A stretch of 64,000 nt of DNA. Origin: Bradyrhizobium huanghuaihaiense (lineage in GTDB: Bacteria > Pseudomonadota > Alphaproteobacteria > Rhizobiales > Xanthobacteraceae). Position numbers and translations under genes: made by a program. The DNA lies in assembly GCF_007830635.1 (NCBI RefSeq), contig NZ_VLLA01000020.1, positions 62,001-126,000 on the forward strand. Direction: 5' to 3'. This document shows positions 35,526 through 44,139 of this stretch, one piece after another (position 1 is the stretch's first letter; the number at the start of each line of letters is the position of its first letter). Below the pieces are notes generated by a model that was given only the letters and a program-made list of their open reading frames with translations, was not told where the DNA came from and searched no databases.

Positions 35526-37181
35526 TCAATTCACGCGCAGGATGCGGCTCAGTGGCAGCGGTCCAATCGGCCCGTGCGCCCGGAAAAAGGCGAACAGCGC
35601 ATCGGCGTCGTAGCCGCCATATTGCGGCGCCGCGCCCTGCTTGGCGACCGTGAATCCGTCGCCGCCGACGGCGAGGTAATCGTTGAGGGTGACGCGGTAG
35701 CCGCTGGCCTGCTCGATCGGCCTGCCGCTGAGCGTCATCTTGTCAGCCATCACGCGCTCGCCGAACGGCTTCGAGCTATCCCAGGTGTAGCTGAACCCGT
35801 TCGACACCTGCAGGATCCGCGGCCGCTTCGGATCGAGCCATTGTTGTTCCAGCATGTCCTTGAGCTGGCTGCCGGTCAGCGTCATGGTGACGAGGCGATT
35901 GCGAAACGGCTGGCTGGCGAAGACATCGCCGAACGTTATCGCGCCGTTCTCCTTCGGAACGATATCGGTGCGGATTCCGCCGGGATTGGTGAGCGCGATG
36001 ACGGCGCCGCCATCCTTGGCGTCCCTGGTCGCTGCGAGCTGAGCATCCGCAATGATGTCGCCGAGCGCGCTTTCGCCGGCCTCGTTCGGAACGCGCGAGA
36101 GCGTCTGCGTCACCGATCCGGCCGGCCGGTTGGCAATCGGCGCGGACAGCTTGTCATAGGCGTCGATCAATGCGGTCTGTTCCGGGTCCTTCGCGAGCGA
36201 GGCATTGGCGACGATGACGTTCTCGCCCCTGGCGCCGACGATGTCGCGGGTCACAGGATCGAGCTTGAGGTCGATCGCCGTGACCAGCGTGCCGTATTTG
36301 TCGCCGCTGGTGACGAGCCGGCCGTCGATATCGCAGACATAGGCGCGGTGGGTGTGGCCGCTGACGACGACGTCGACCGCGCGATCGAATTTTTTCACGA
36401 TGTCGACGATGGGCCCCGTAATGGCGGGGCATTCGTTGTAGTCGCCCGAGGGCTCGCCGCCCTGGTGGATCAGCACCACGATCGCTTCGACGCCGCGCGC
36501 CTTCAGTTGCGGCACCAGCGCGTTCACCGTCTCGGCCTCGTCGCGGAATTCGAGCCCGGCAATGCCTGATGGCGAGACGATGCCCGCGGTCTCCTTCAGG
36601 GTCAGTCCGATGAAGGCGACGGGGATGCCGTCGAACTCCCTGATCTCGTAGGGCGGCAGCGCGGTCTTGCCGGTCGCGGTCTCGATTGTGGAGGCCGCGA
36701 GATAATGGAATTTGGCGCCCGTGAACGGATGCGGGCCCTGGCAGCCGTCGAGCGGATGGCAGCCGCCGTTCTGCATCCGCAAAAGCTCTGTCTTGCCCTC
36801 GTCGAATTCGTGATTGCCGACCGAGGTGATCGCAAGCCCCATCATCGAGAGCGACTCGATCGAGGGCTCGTCGTGGAACATCGCCGACAGGAACGGGCTC
36901 GCCCCGATCAAATCGCCGGCGGCAACGAAGATCGTGTTCTTGTGCCCTTCGCGCAACTGCTTGACCAGCGTCGCCATGTACTCGGCGCCGCCGGCAGCGA
37001 CCATCACCTTCCTGCTCTTATCTTCGGGATCATTGATGCGGATGCCGCCGGGCGGCGGCCGCAGATTGCCGTGGAAATCATTGATAGCGAGAATGCGCAG
37101 CTCGACGGGGGCGGCGGTCTGGGCAGAGGCGGGAAGGGCGCAGGTCAGCGCGAGTGCAGCAAGGATGGATCGGTATTGCAT
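35526..37181 (-). CDS. 5'-nucleotidase / UshA-like metallophosphoesterase
   Basis: 551 residues with a signal peptide (SILAALALTCALPASAQ). The N-terminal metallophosphatase domain shows ILAINDFHGNLRPP, VAAGDLIGASPFLS, ITSVGNHEFDEG and VVSGHTHRAYVC. The C-terminal 5'-nucleotidase domain has ALTNPGGIRTDI and ITFGDVFASQPF. It should act in the periplasm on nucleotides or nucleotide sugars. Confidence 0.93.
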   Translation of the reverse strand: MQYRSILAALALTCALPASAQTAAPVELRILAINDFHGNLRPPPGGIRINDPEDKSRKVMVAAGGAEYMATLVKQLREGHKNTIFVAAGDLIGASPFLSAMFHDEPSIESLSMMGLAITSVGNHEFDEGKTELLRMQNGGCHPLDGCQGPHPFTGAKFHYLAASTIETATGKTALPPYEIREFDGIPVAFIGLTLKETAGIVSPSGIAGLEFRDEAETVNALVPQLKARGVEAIVVLIHQGGEPSGDYNECPAITGPIVDIVKKFDRAVDVVVSGHTHRAYVCDIDGRLVTSGDKYGTLVTAIDLKLDPVTRDIVGARGENVIVANASLAKDPEQTALIDAYDKLSAPIANRPAGSVTQTLSRVPNEAGESALGDIIADAQLAATRDAKDGGAVIALTNPGGIRTDIVPKENGAITFGDVFASQPFRNRLVTMTLTGSQLKDMLEQQWLDPKRPRILQVSNGFSYTWDSSKPFGERVMADKMTLSGRPIEQASGYRVTLNDYLAVGGDGFTVAKQGAAPQYGGYDADALFAFFRAHGPIGPLPLSRILRVN

Positions 37182-37280
37182 GGAGCCAGACTAGTCGTTC
37201 GACGCGAAGATTTCACGAAGCATTGTCATGAGCGTGCCGGCCTTCTTCCCGGATGACGGATTCTGTCCCGACCGCACTAT

Positions 37281-37375
37281 CGTAGGGTGGGCAAAGCGAA
37301 GCGTGCCCACGGCTTCTGTTGCGGTTAGAGGATAGATGGTGGGCACGGCGCGAGGGCGCCTTTGCCCACCCTACG
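37281..37375. repeat. Palindromic dispersed repeat (CGTAGGGTGGGCAAAGCG family)
   Basis: Arms CGTAGGGTGGGCAAAGCGAA and GCGCCTTTGCCCACCCTACG (both reading outward) are inverted, with inner GTGCCCAC / GTGGGCAC also paired. It lies between two minus-strand genes. Confidence 0.85.
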
Positions 37376-37454
37376 GGGCTTTTTGTTGAAGCCCGCGCGT
37401 GCCGCACACTCCCACCCGCCCCTTGAGGGAGGGTGACAGCCGCGCCGCTACACC

Positions 37455-38213
37455 TCACCGCTTCTTCCTGTTCGCAAACGCGTTGAACGCAGCCACGGCG
37501 TCGTCCGATTTCAACCGCTCGCCGAACAGATGGGCCTCCTGGTCGATGCGGCGGGTCAAACCCTCCGGCGGGGTGCGCAGCAGTTTGCGCGAGGTCGCGA
37601 CTGCGTCGGCCGGAAGCCGGCAGATCTCGCGCGCCACCTTGCGCGCCTCGACTTCCGTGTGTCCCGGCGAGACCACGCTGTTGACGAAGCCCGCGGCTTC
37701 GGCTTCCGCGGCGGTGAAGGTCCGCCCCATCACCAGCATCGCGAAGGCGCGCTGGTACCCCATCGTGTTCGGCATCAGGAGGCTGGCCGCGCCAACCGGC
37801 ACGAGCCCGAGCTTGATGTAGGGCGCGGAGAACGTCGCGGCTGTCGAGGCGAGCACGTAGTCGCAATGAAACAGCATCACGGTGCCCATGCCGATCGACG
37901 CACCGTCAACGGCTGCGATGATCGGCTTGGTGTTGAGGGCGAGCGAATAGAGAAACTTGGCGCCATTCGACAGCGTCTCCGGCCGCGCCGTGTCGGCATG
38001 GAGAAAATCGTCGATATCATCGCCGGCGGTGAACACGCCGGAGCCGCCGGTGATGATCATGCAGCGGATATCGGGATTGTTCTGCGCGGTGTCGATCGCG
38101 TGGCTCATCTCCCGGTACATGTCCTGGGTGATCGCGTTCTTCTTGCCCGGACGGCGCAGCGTGATCACGCGCGTTCCACGCTCTTCGGTGACGACGATAT
38201 TGCCATTCGGCAT
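37455..38213 (-). CDS. Enoyl-CoA hydratase/isomerase family protein
   Basis: 252 residues of the crotonase fold: MIITGGSGVFTAGDDIDDFL and AAVDGASIGMGTVMLFHCD form the oxyanion hole, followed by FSAPYIKLGLVPVGAASLLM and a C-terminal RIDQEAHLFGERLKSDDAV helix. It is a second, distinct crotonase in the window. The reaction is unspecified. Confidence 0.9.
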   Translation of the reverse strand: MPNGNIVVTEERGTRVITLRRPGKKNAITQDMYREMSHAIDTAQNNPDIRCMIITGGSGVFTAGDDIDDFLHADTARPETLSNGAKFLYSLALNTKPIIAAVDGASIGMGTVMLFHCDYVLASTAATFSAPYIKLGLVPVGAASLLMPNTMGYQRAFAMLVMGRTFTAAEAEAAGFVNSVVSPGHTEVEARKVAREICRLPADAVATSRKLLRTPPEGLTRRIDQEAHLFGERLKSDDAVAAFNAFANRKKR

Positions 38214-38519
38214 AAGGACCCCCTGGGCTCGCCGCGACGCGTGACTTTGGCGAGTCTCGCAAACATCAGCCTACATCATCTTGCAGGCGTGCCAATCCGC
38301 CCGCGCGACCTTTTCGAAAGCGATTCCGTGAGACCGGCGGATGACACCGCTGTCATGACTGTCTTCCGTCCGGGAGCCGCCGCGCGTCGCGCCGGTTGTA
38401 TTGTCTTGCACGCTCCATTGCGCATTGCAACAATTGGCTACAATGTTTTGTTTGAAAAACCAGTGGTTGTGAGGCACGATCGTGCCTTCTGCCGTTCCAC
38501 TTGGCCGACTGCGCGATTG
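38214..38519. other. Divergent intergenic region
   Basis: About 305 bases between the divergent crotonase and MFS genes, presumably with both promoters. No repeat, RNA or clear operator was recognised. Confidence 0.45.
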
Positions 38520-39758
38520 ATGGTTGCCGCAACGAGCGTTGACGAATCTTCGCTGTCCTACCGTGGCTGGCGCGTCGTGCTGGCCTGCTTCCTGATGGCC
38601 TTCTTCATGTTCGGCTTCGGCCTCTACGGCCAGGGCGTCTATCTCGCCGAGCTTCAGCGCGCCCATGGCTGGCCGGGCACGCTGGTCTCCACGGCCAGCA
38701 CCTTCTCGTTTCTGTTGACCTCCGTCCTCGTCATTTTCACCGACGATCTGCTTGCCCGCATCGGGCTGCGCTCGCTGATCCTGTGCGGGCTTTCCGCGCT
38801 GGGCGCCTCGACCGTGCTGCTGGCGCTGATGCAGACGCCCTGGCAGCTCTATCTCGCCTATGCGCTGATGTCGGTCGGATGGACCGGGATGGGCACCGTG
38901 GTGATCGCGACCCTGCTGAATTCCTGGTTCGACCGGCGCCGCGGCCTTGCGCTCAGCCTCGCCTTCAACGGCGCGACCTGCGGCGGCATCATCCTCGTTC
39001 CGCTGCTGCTCTCGCTGACCGGCAGCATCGGCTTCCGTTCGGCGATGCTGGCGGCAACGATCGTGATGGTGGTGCTGGTGCTGCCGGTGGTCGTCGGCTT
39101 CATCGGTTGGCCTGCCGGAATCTCGCGGGCATCGGATGGACGACCATCCGGTGCCGGCACAGGCGCGCCGGCCCAGTCGCGCAAGGCGCTGCTCGCCAAT
39201 GCGGCGTTCTGGACCATGGTGCTGCCGATCGCAATCGCGCTGCTGGCGCAGATGGGATTCATCATCCACCAGGTGACGTTCCTCGAACCGCTGATCGGTC
39301 GCGCCAATGCTGGCCTTGCGGTGACCATCATGGCCGCGATGGCGGTGGTCGGGCGCCTGTCGCTCGGCCTGTTCGTCGACCGGCTCGATCCGCGGCTTGC
39401 CTGTGCGGCGTCGATGACGAGCCAGGCCGCCGCCCTCTTCGTGCTTTTGCAAAGCACGAATCCGACCGTGCTGCTGGCGTGCTGCGCCGTCTACGGCTTC
39501 TCGATCGGCAACATGATCACGTTCCCGCCTTTGATCATCCAGCGCGAGCTCGGCTCCGCCGCCTTTGCCGCCGCGATGGGATTGGGCACCTCGATCAGCG
39601 GCGTCGTCAGCGCCTTCGGCCCGGGCATCGTCGGCCTCGTGCGCAGCTTTACCGGCACCTATACGACGGCGTTTGCGATGTGTGTGGTGCTGGATCTGGT
39701 GGCGGCGGGAATCGTGCTGTGGCGGCCGGGGAAAAGAGCCGATGTCACAGCTTCGTAG
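38520..39758 (+). CDS. MFS transporter
   Basis: 412 residues and about twelve hydrophobic segments beginning VVLACFLMAFFMFGFGLYGQG. The layout resembles the oxalate/formate-antiporter and monocarboxylate-type MFS branch (WPGTLVSTASTFSFLLTSVL, SWFDRRRGLALSLAFNGATCGG). The ATG at 38520 begins MVAATSVDE; upstream in-frame sequence is not protein-like. Its TAG stop lies within the palindromic repeat that follows. The substrate is unknown. Confidence 0.88.
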   Translation: MVAATSVDESSLSYRGWRVVLACFLMAFFMFGFGLYGQGVYLAELQRAHGWPGTLVSTASTFSFLLTSVLVIFTDDLLARIGLRSLILCGLSALGASTVLLALMQTPWQLYLAYALMSVGWTGMGTVVIATLLNSWFDRRRGLALSLAFNGATCGGIILVPLLLSLTGSIGFRSAMLAATIVMVVLVLPVVVGFIGWPAGISRASDGRPSGAGTGAPAQSRKALLANAAFWTMVLPIAIALLAQMGFIIHQVTFLEPLIGRANAGLAVTIMAAMAVVGRLSLGLFVDRLDPRLACAASMTSQAAALFVLLQSTNPTVLLACCAVYGFSIGNMITFPPLIIQRELGSAAFAAAMGLGTSISGVVSAFGPGIVGLVRSFTGTYTTAFAMCVVLDLVAAGIVLWRPGKRADVTAS

Positions 39759-39842
39759 CCCGGATGGAGCGCAGCGCAATCCGGGACCATTGTATCCGCG
39801 GTGAAGCTTTCCCGGATTTCGCTACGCTCCATCCGGGCTACG
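39754..39842. repeat. Palindromic dispersed repeat (CGTAGCCCGGATGGAGCG family)
   Basis: Arms CGTAGCCCGGATGGAGCGCA and GCTACGCTCCATCCGGGCTA are inverted; inner CAATCCGGGA / TCCCGGATTT also pair. It overlaps the final codon of the MFS gene and lies between convergent genes, so it may serve as transcription end. Confidence 0.87.
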
Positions 39843-39852
39843 CAGGCCTCAC

Positions 39853-41631
39853 TTACCCCAGCAACACCGCATCCGCCGCCGCGACCGAGTCCGCACTCTC
39901 CGTCACGGTGCGCTCGAGCGCGCCGGCCTGCACACTGATGTTCTCGGCGAAGAAACGCGCGAGCGAGACGTAGCGCGCGGCGTCGGTATTGCCGTCGGCT
40001 TTCGCGGCAAGCGCCTCGGACGCCAGCATGCAGCCGCCGAGCGTCGAGCCGAACTGCTGCAGATAAGGCGTCGCGCCGGCCAATGCCTCGTTCGGTGCCG
40101 AGGTGACGCGCTCCAGCAGCCACTTGCTGGTGCGCGTCAACGCCTCCAGCGCCTCGCGCAGCTTGGTGCCGGTGGTGCCGAAGGCGGGATCGTTGGAGGC
40201 TTCGACCTGCTTCACGACGGCCGAGAGCTCGTCGAGCAGCGCCCACACGGCAGCACCGCCATTGGCCGCCAGCTTGCGCGTGACCAGGTCGATCGCCTGG
40301 ATGCCGTTGGTGCCCTCATAGATCGCGGTGATACGCGCGTCGCGATAATGCTGCGCGGCGCCCGTTTCCTCGATGAAGCCCATGCCGCCATGCACCTGCA
40401 CCCCGAGATAGGCGACCTCGTTGCCGATGTCGGTGGAATAGCCCTTGGCCATCGGCGTGAGCAGCGCCGCGCGCGCGGCGGCGTCGGCGCGCACCTTCGG
40501 ATCCTTGGCGCGCAGGGAGACGTCGAGCGCGACGGCGGTGGCGTAGCAGATGGTGCGCGCGGCGGCGGTCTGTGCTCGCATCCGCATCAGCATGCGCTTG
40601 ACGTCGGGATGGACGAAGATCGCGTCCGAGCCTTCGCCCTTCTTGCCGACCGCGCGGCCCTGCTTGCGCTCCTGCGCATAGGACAACGCCTGCTGATAGG
40701 CGCGATCGGCGACACCGACGCCCTCGAGGCCGACGCCGAGGCGGGCCTGGTTCATCATCGTGAACATGCAGCGCATGCCCTGGTTCTCTTCGCCGATCAG
40801 GAAACCGATCGCGCCGCCATGATCGCCCATGGTCATGGTGCAGGTGGGCGAGGCATGCATGCCGAGCTTGTGCTCGACGCCGCTGGCAAAGATGTCGTTG
40901 CGCTTCCCGAGCGAGCCGTCTGCATTGACCATGAATTTCGGCACGAGGAAGAGCGAGATCCCCTTGGTCCCCGCGGGCGCGTCCGGCAGGCGCGCCAGCA
41001 CGAAATGCACGATGTTGTCGGTCATGTCGTGCTCGCCATAGGTGATGAAGATCTTCGTCCCCTTGATGCGATAGGTACCGTCGGGCTGCTTCTCGGCGCG
41101 GGTGCGCAGCGCGCCGACATCGGAGCCGGCCTGCGGCTCGGTCAGCTGCATGGTGCCGGTCCATTCGCCGGTGACGAGCTTTTCGAGATAGATCGTCTTC
41201 AGCTCGTCGCTGCCGTGCGCATCCAGCGCCTCGATCGCCGAGGCCGTCAGCAGCGGGCAGAGGCCGAAGGCGACGTTGGCGGCGCTCCAGATCTCGGTGC
41301 AGGCGGCGTTGATCGCCATCGGCAGGCCCTGGCCGCCGAAATCCTCAGGTCCCGACACCGCGTTCCAGCCGCCCTCGGTCCAGCGCTTGTAGGCATCGGG
41401 CCAGCCCGGCGCGGTCGTGACCTTGCCGTCGTCGAGCTTGATACCGTGCTCGTCGCCGATCTTGTTGAGCGGCGCCAGCACGTCGGTTGCGAACTTGCCG
41501 GCCTCCTCGAGCACGGCGGCCGCAATGTCGGCGTCGAAATCGCCGTAATGGCCGGCTTCCACCGCCGCCTTCAGGCCGGCGCCATGGTTGAGCGACAGCA
41601 GCATGTCAGAGATCGGCGCGCGGTAGGTCAT
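39853..41631 (-). CDS. Acyl-CoA dehydrogenase (DmdC-like long form)
   Basis: 592 residues, longer than the usual ~380. FAD-binding blocks MQLTEPQAGSDVGALRT and KIFITYGEHD are present, and the catalytic-type glutamate lies in AIYEGTNGIQAIDLV. The N-terminal MTYRAPISDMLLSLNH and the extra C-terminal helical domain match the family containing methylmercaptopropionyl-CoA dehydrogenase DmdC and long-chain enzymes. It should oxidise an acyl-CoA and pass electrons to ETF. The substrate cannot be fixed. Confidence 0.92.
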   Translation of the reverse strand: MTYRAPISDMLLSLNHGAGLKAAVEAGHYGDFDADIAAAVLEEAGKFATDVLAPLNKIGDEHGIKLDDGKVTTAPGWPDAYKRWTEGGWNAVSGPEDFGGQGLPMAINAACTEIWSAANVAFGLCPLLTASAIEALDAHGSDELKTIYLEKLVTGEWTGTMQLTEPQAGSDVGALRTRAEKQPDGTYRIKGTKIFITYGEHDMTDNIVHFVLARLPDAPAGTKGISLFLVPKFMVNADGSLGKRNDIFASGVEHKLGMHASPTCTMTMGDHGGAIGFLIGEENQGMRCMFTMMNQARLGVGLEGVGVADRAYQQALSYAQERKQGRAVGKKGEGSDAIFVHPDVKRMLMRMRAQTAAARTICYATAVALDVSLRAKDPKVRADAAARAALLTPMAKGYSTDIGNEVAYLGVQVHGGMGFIEETGAAQHYRDARITAIYEGTNGIQAIDLVTRKLAANGGAAVWALLDELSAVVKQVEASNDPAFGTTGTKLREALEALTRTSKWLLERVTSAPNEALAGATPYLQQFGSTLGGCMLASEALAAKADGNTDAARYVSLARFFAENISVQAGALERTVTESADSVAAADAVLLG

Positions 41632-41892
41632 GGTTCACTCCCCGGGGACTGGTCTTGGCCGCGGTATTCCCATGAAATGCCGGCGGTCTCAACTGCCCCG
41701 AGGCTGAACGGATCGGCTCCGGAACAGCGCCTGCGCCCGGACTCTATTATATAGAGTGTGGCGCCGCCGATCCCGTGGCTGTGGTATTTTGCCCCTCCAG
41801 GCGGTTGAAATGCCGTGCCGCACCCTATAGACCGACTGCGACCCGAGGGAATCTGCGGTAGCCGGTTCTTCCGCCGTCTCGAGGTCGCCTGA

Positions 41893-41967
41893 TGGGGCGT
41901 AGCCAAGCGGTAAGGCAGCGGATTTTGATTCCGCCATTCGGAGGTTCGATCCCTCCCGCCCCAGCCA
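41893..41967 (+). tRNA. tRNA-Gln (TTG anticodon)
   Basis: The cloverleaf starts TGGGGCGTAGCCAAGCGGT, has the anticodon stem-loop CGGATTTTGATTCCG with TTG, and a T arm GGAGGTTCGATCCCTCC. The acceptor stem TGGGGCG pairs with CGCCCCA, and CCA is encoded. The D and T loops have the usual conserved bases. Confidence 0.97.
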
Positions 41968-42469
41968 GATTGCCCGCCCAGCCTGAAATTGCTCGCGAAA
42001 CCGGCCTGGCTGGGGAGCTGATGTCGGTGAGCGACCGTGCTGGACGCGCTGCTAGCCTACACCCGTGACAATTGGCGCCTGTCGCTAACAAGGGCCTGCG
42101 CGCGGACCGGCTTCCAGGCTCGGCGAGAGCCACACGCTGTCCATCCCGACGCTCGCCGCCGTGTCGGCGATGGAGCAGGGCGGGCCGTCGGACCCGCATC
42201 TCGCGGCGCAGGTCCTTTCCCCGGCCCTGCGCACCTCGCCGTTTCATCGCCTGCCGGCGCGACGGACCGGAAGCGATCGCTGCATAGAGGTCGCTCGGGA
42301 CAATCAGCTCGGCATCGCAGGGCAGCACATCCGCATTGAAGATCTCCTCGCATACGCGCAGGGCCTTGGCCAGGTGGTTATCTTCCGCACTGGAAGCGGC
42401 GCTTGGTCACGTTGAACCGGCTAACTTCTTGAGAGGAGAGATGATTGAAAGCTCCGTGATTGCAAGCGG
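41968..42469. other. Gene-poor region downstream of tRNA-Gln
   Basis: About 500 bases between the tRNA and the SDR gene. Frames on both strands look frame-shifted rather than intact: a minus-strand segment near 42280-42360 reads like protein (EEIFNADVLPCDAELIVPSD), then degenerates. This could be a decayed gene; no integrase or att repeat was found. Confidence 0.45.
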
Positions 42470-43258
42470 CTACGCAGCCGTCCAGCCTCCATCCATCGAG
42501 AGGTTGGCGCCCGTGATCTGGGCGGCGTCGTCGCTGCACAGGAACAGGGCGAGCGAAGCGACCTGCTCGACAGTGACGAACTCCTTGGTCGGCTGCGCTG
42601 CGAGCAGGACATCGCTGATCACCTCATCTCTTCGCATGCGGCGGGCGGCCATCGTGTTCGGAATCTGCTTCTCCACGAGCGGCGTCCAGACGTAGCCGGG
42701 GCTAATGCAGTTGCAGGTGATCTTCGACCGGGCGAGCTCCAGCGCCACGGTCTTGGTGAGTCCTGCGATGCCGTGCTTGGCCGCGACATAGGCCGATTTG
42801 AAGGGCGAGGCGACCAGCGAATGCGCCGAGGCCGTGGTGATGATGCGGCCCCAGCCGCGCTTCTTCATGGCTGGTACCGCCGCGCGGATGGCATGGAAGG
42901 CGGCGGACAGGTTGATGGCGATGATCGCATCCCACTTCTCGGCGGGAAAGTCCTCGATCGGCGAAACGTGCTGGATGCCGGCATTATTGACCAGGATGTC
43001 AACGCTGCCGAGCGTCGCTTCGCCGAGAGCGATGAGCTCGGCAACCTCGTTCGGCTTCGTCATGTCCGCGGGCGAGTAGATGGCCCTAACCGCGAAAGCG
43101 CGCTCGATCGCAGCGCGTTCATTCTCGATATCGGCGGGCGCGCCCATGCCATTCATCACGACATTGGCGCCCGCCTTGGCGAAGGCCTGGGCGCAGGCGA
43201 GGCCAATGCCGCTGGTCGAGCCGGTGACGACAGCCGTCTTACCGTTCAGAATTCCCAT
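42470..43258 (-). CDS. 3-hydroxybutyrate dehydrogenase-type SDR
   Basis: 262 residues. TGSTSGIGLACAQAFAKAGA, DILVNNAGIQHVSPIEDFP and SAYVAAKHGIAGLTKTVALE are the cofactor and catalytic segments, and the pattern of NAGIQHV...F and the substrate lid (TPLVEKQIP) matches D-3-hydroxybutyrate dehydrogenases. It would interconvert 3-hydroxybutyrate and acetoacetate. AAGGAAAG precedes the ATG at 43258. It is the last gene of the operon that includes acetoacetate decarboxylase. Confidence 0.87.
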   Translation of the reverse strand: MGILNGKTAVVTGSTSGIGLACAQAFAKAGANVVMNGMGAPADIENERAAIERAFAVRAIYSPADMTKPNEVAELIALGEATLGSVDILVNNAGIQHVSPIEDFPAEKWDAIIAINLSAAFHAIRAAVPAMKKRGWGRIITTASAHSLVASPFKSAYVAAKHGIAGLTKTVALELARSKITCNCISPGYVWTPLVEKQIPNTMAARRMRRDEVISDVLLAAQPTKEFVTVEQVASLALFLCSDDAAQITGANLSMDGGWTAA

Positions 43259-43318
43259 CTCGTGCACTTTCCTTGTAACATAGCAACCAGAACCGAGCTG
43301 CGCGGCGCGCATTTTGAC

Positions 43319-44110
43319 TTAGAAGACCAGAGCTCTCTCACCGGCTCGAATCGAGCCGCGAGCCGGCTGGTGCAGATAGTCATGCACCACCGTCCCGAGA
43401 CCGAGCGTGAGGTCGGCGCGGATGTGGACGGCTGAGACGATCTCCAGAACCGGCAGTTCGGCGACGGGCGCCAAGGCGTGTGGCGTCAGGTCCAGGGCCG
43501 CCGGCCCGGTCCATGCACCTTTCAGCACGATGTCCTCGAGATGATATTGAACGAGCTCGCAGACGCGCGGGCTGCCGTCGACGTGCGGAATGATCTTGAG
43601 CAGGAAGTTCGGCTCGTTAAGCGCAGCCTTGACCTTCGCCAGATCGGCCTCGCAGTGCTTGTAGCCCATCGTCCCCGTGGCGACCCGGAGCGGGCCGTAA
43701 TCCAGCGTGCCGATCAGCGTGTCGATCTCGGTTCGCAACGTCGGCTGCGCGAGCTTCTTCGGAAAGCCCCATAGCTCGCGTCCGCCCGCAATGGGTCCTT
43801 CGTCGTTGAGGAACATGCAATGGGTATAGCCGCCCTTGCGTCCGCGGAAGGAGACGGGGATGACCTGTCCGCTTTCCGTATAGTCGCCAAAGCCGTTGGA
43901 ATCGGGCATCCGGATGAACTCGTATTTGACGAGAGCTTCTCGCTCGTCGACCTCGAGCGGCCCCGGAACGACGGCTCGAAGCTTGGCCGGATCGGTGCGG
44001 TAGGTGATGATCAGGTATTCGCGATCGACGAACCGGTAGGGCCCGGGCGGATAGGCCGGGCTGGTCAGCGGCATGGCGAAAGCACGTTGTTTCACATCAG
44101 TCTCGCGCAT
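43319..44110 (-). CDS. adc: Acetoacetate decarboxylase
   Basis: 263 residues. The Schiff-base lysine lies in GGRELWGFPKKLAQPTL, with the supporting arginine/glutamate region RGRKGGYTHCMFLNDE and KYEFIRMPDSNGFGDYTESG before it. The enzyme splits acetoacetate into acetone and CO2. Placed directly upstream of a 3-hydroxybutyrate dehydrogenase gene, it suggests a route from PHB or ketone bodies to acetone. Confidence 0.93.
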   Translation of the reverse strand: MRETDVKQRAFAMPLTSPAYPPGPYRFVDREYLIITYRTDPAKLRAVVPGPLEVDEREALVKYEFIRMPDSNGFGDYTESGQVIPVSFRGRKGGYTHCMFLNDEGPIAGGRELWGFPKKLAQPTLRTEIDTLIGTLDYGPLRVATGTMGYKHCEADLAKVKAALNEPNFLLKIIPHVDGSPRVCELVQYHLEDIVLKGAWTGPAALDLTPHALAPVAELPVLEIVSAVHIRADLTLGLGTVVHDYLHQPARGSIRAGERALVF

Positions 44111-44139
44111 TTGCGTTCTCTCCAGGCGATGAGATTGGG

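Noticed and set aside
38271..39779. A 502-codon minus-strand frame opposite the MFS transporter
   Set aside because: The composition is highly charged and Arg/His/Gln-rich, and the plus strand encodes a normal twelve-helix transporter.
42037..42415. Frames of 76-100 codons on both strands after the tRNA
   Set aside because: They overlap one another and none keeps a protein-like pattern along its length; treated as possible remnants only.
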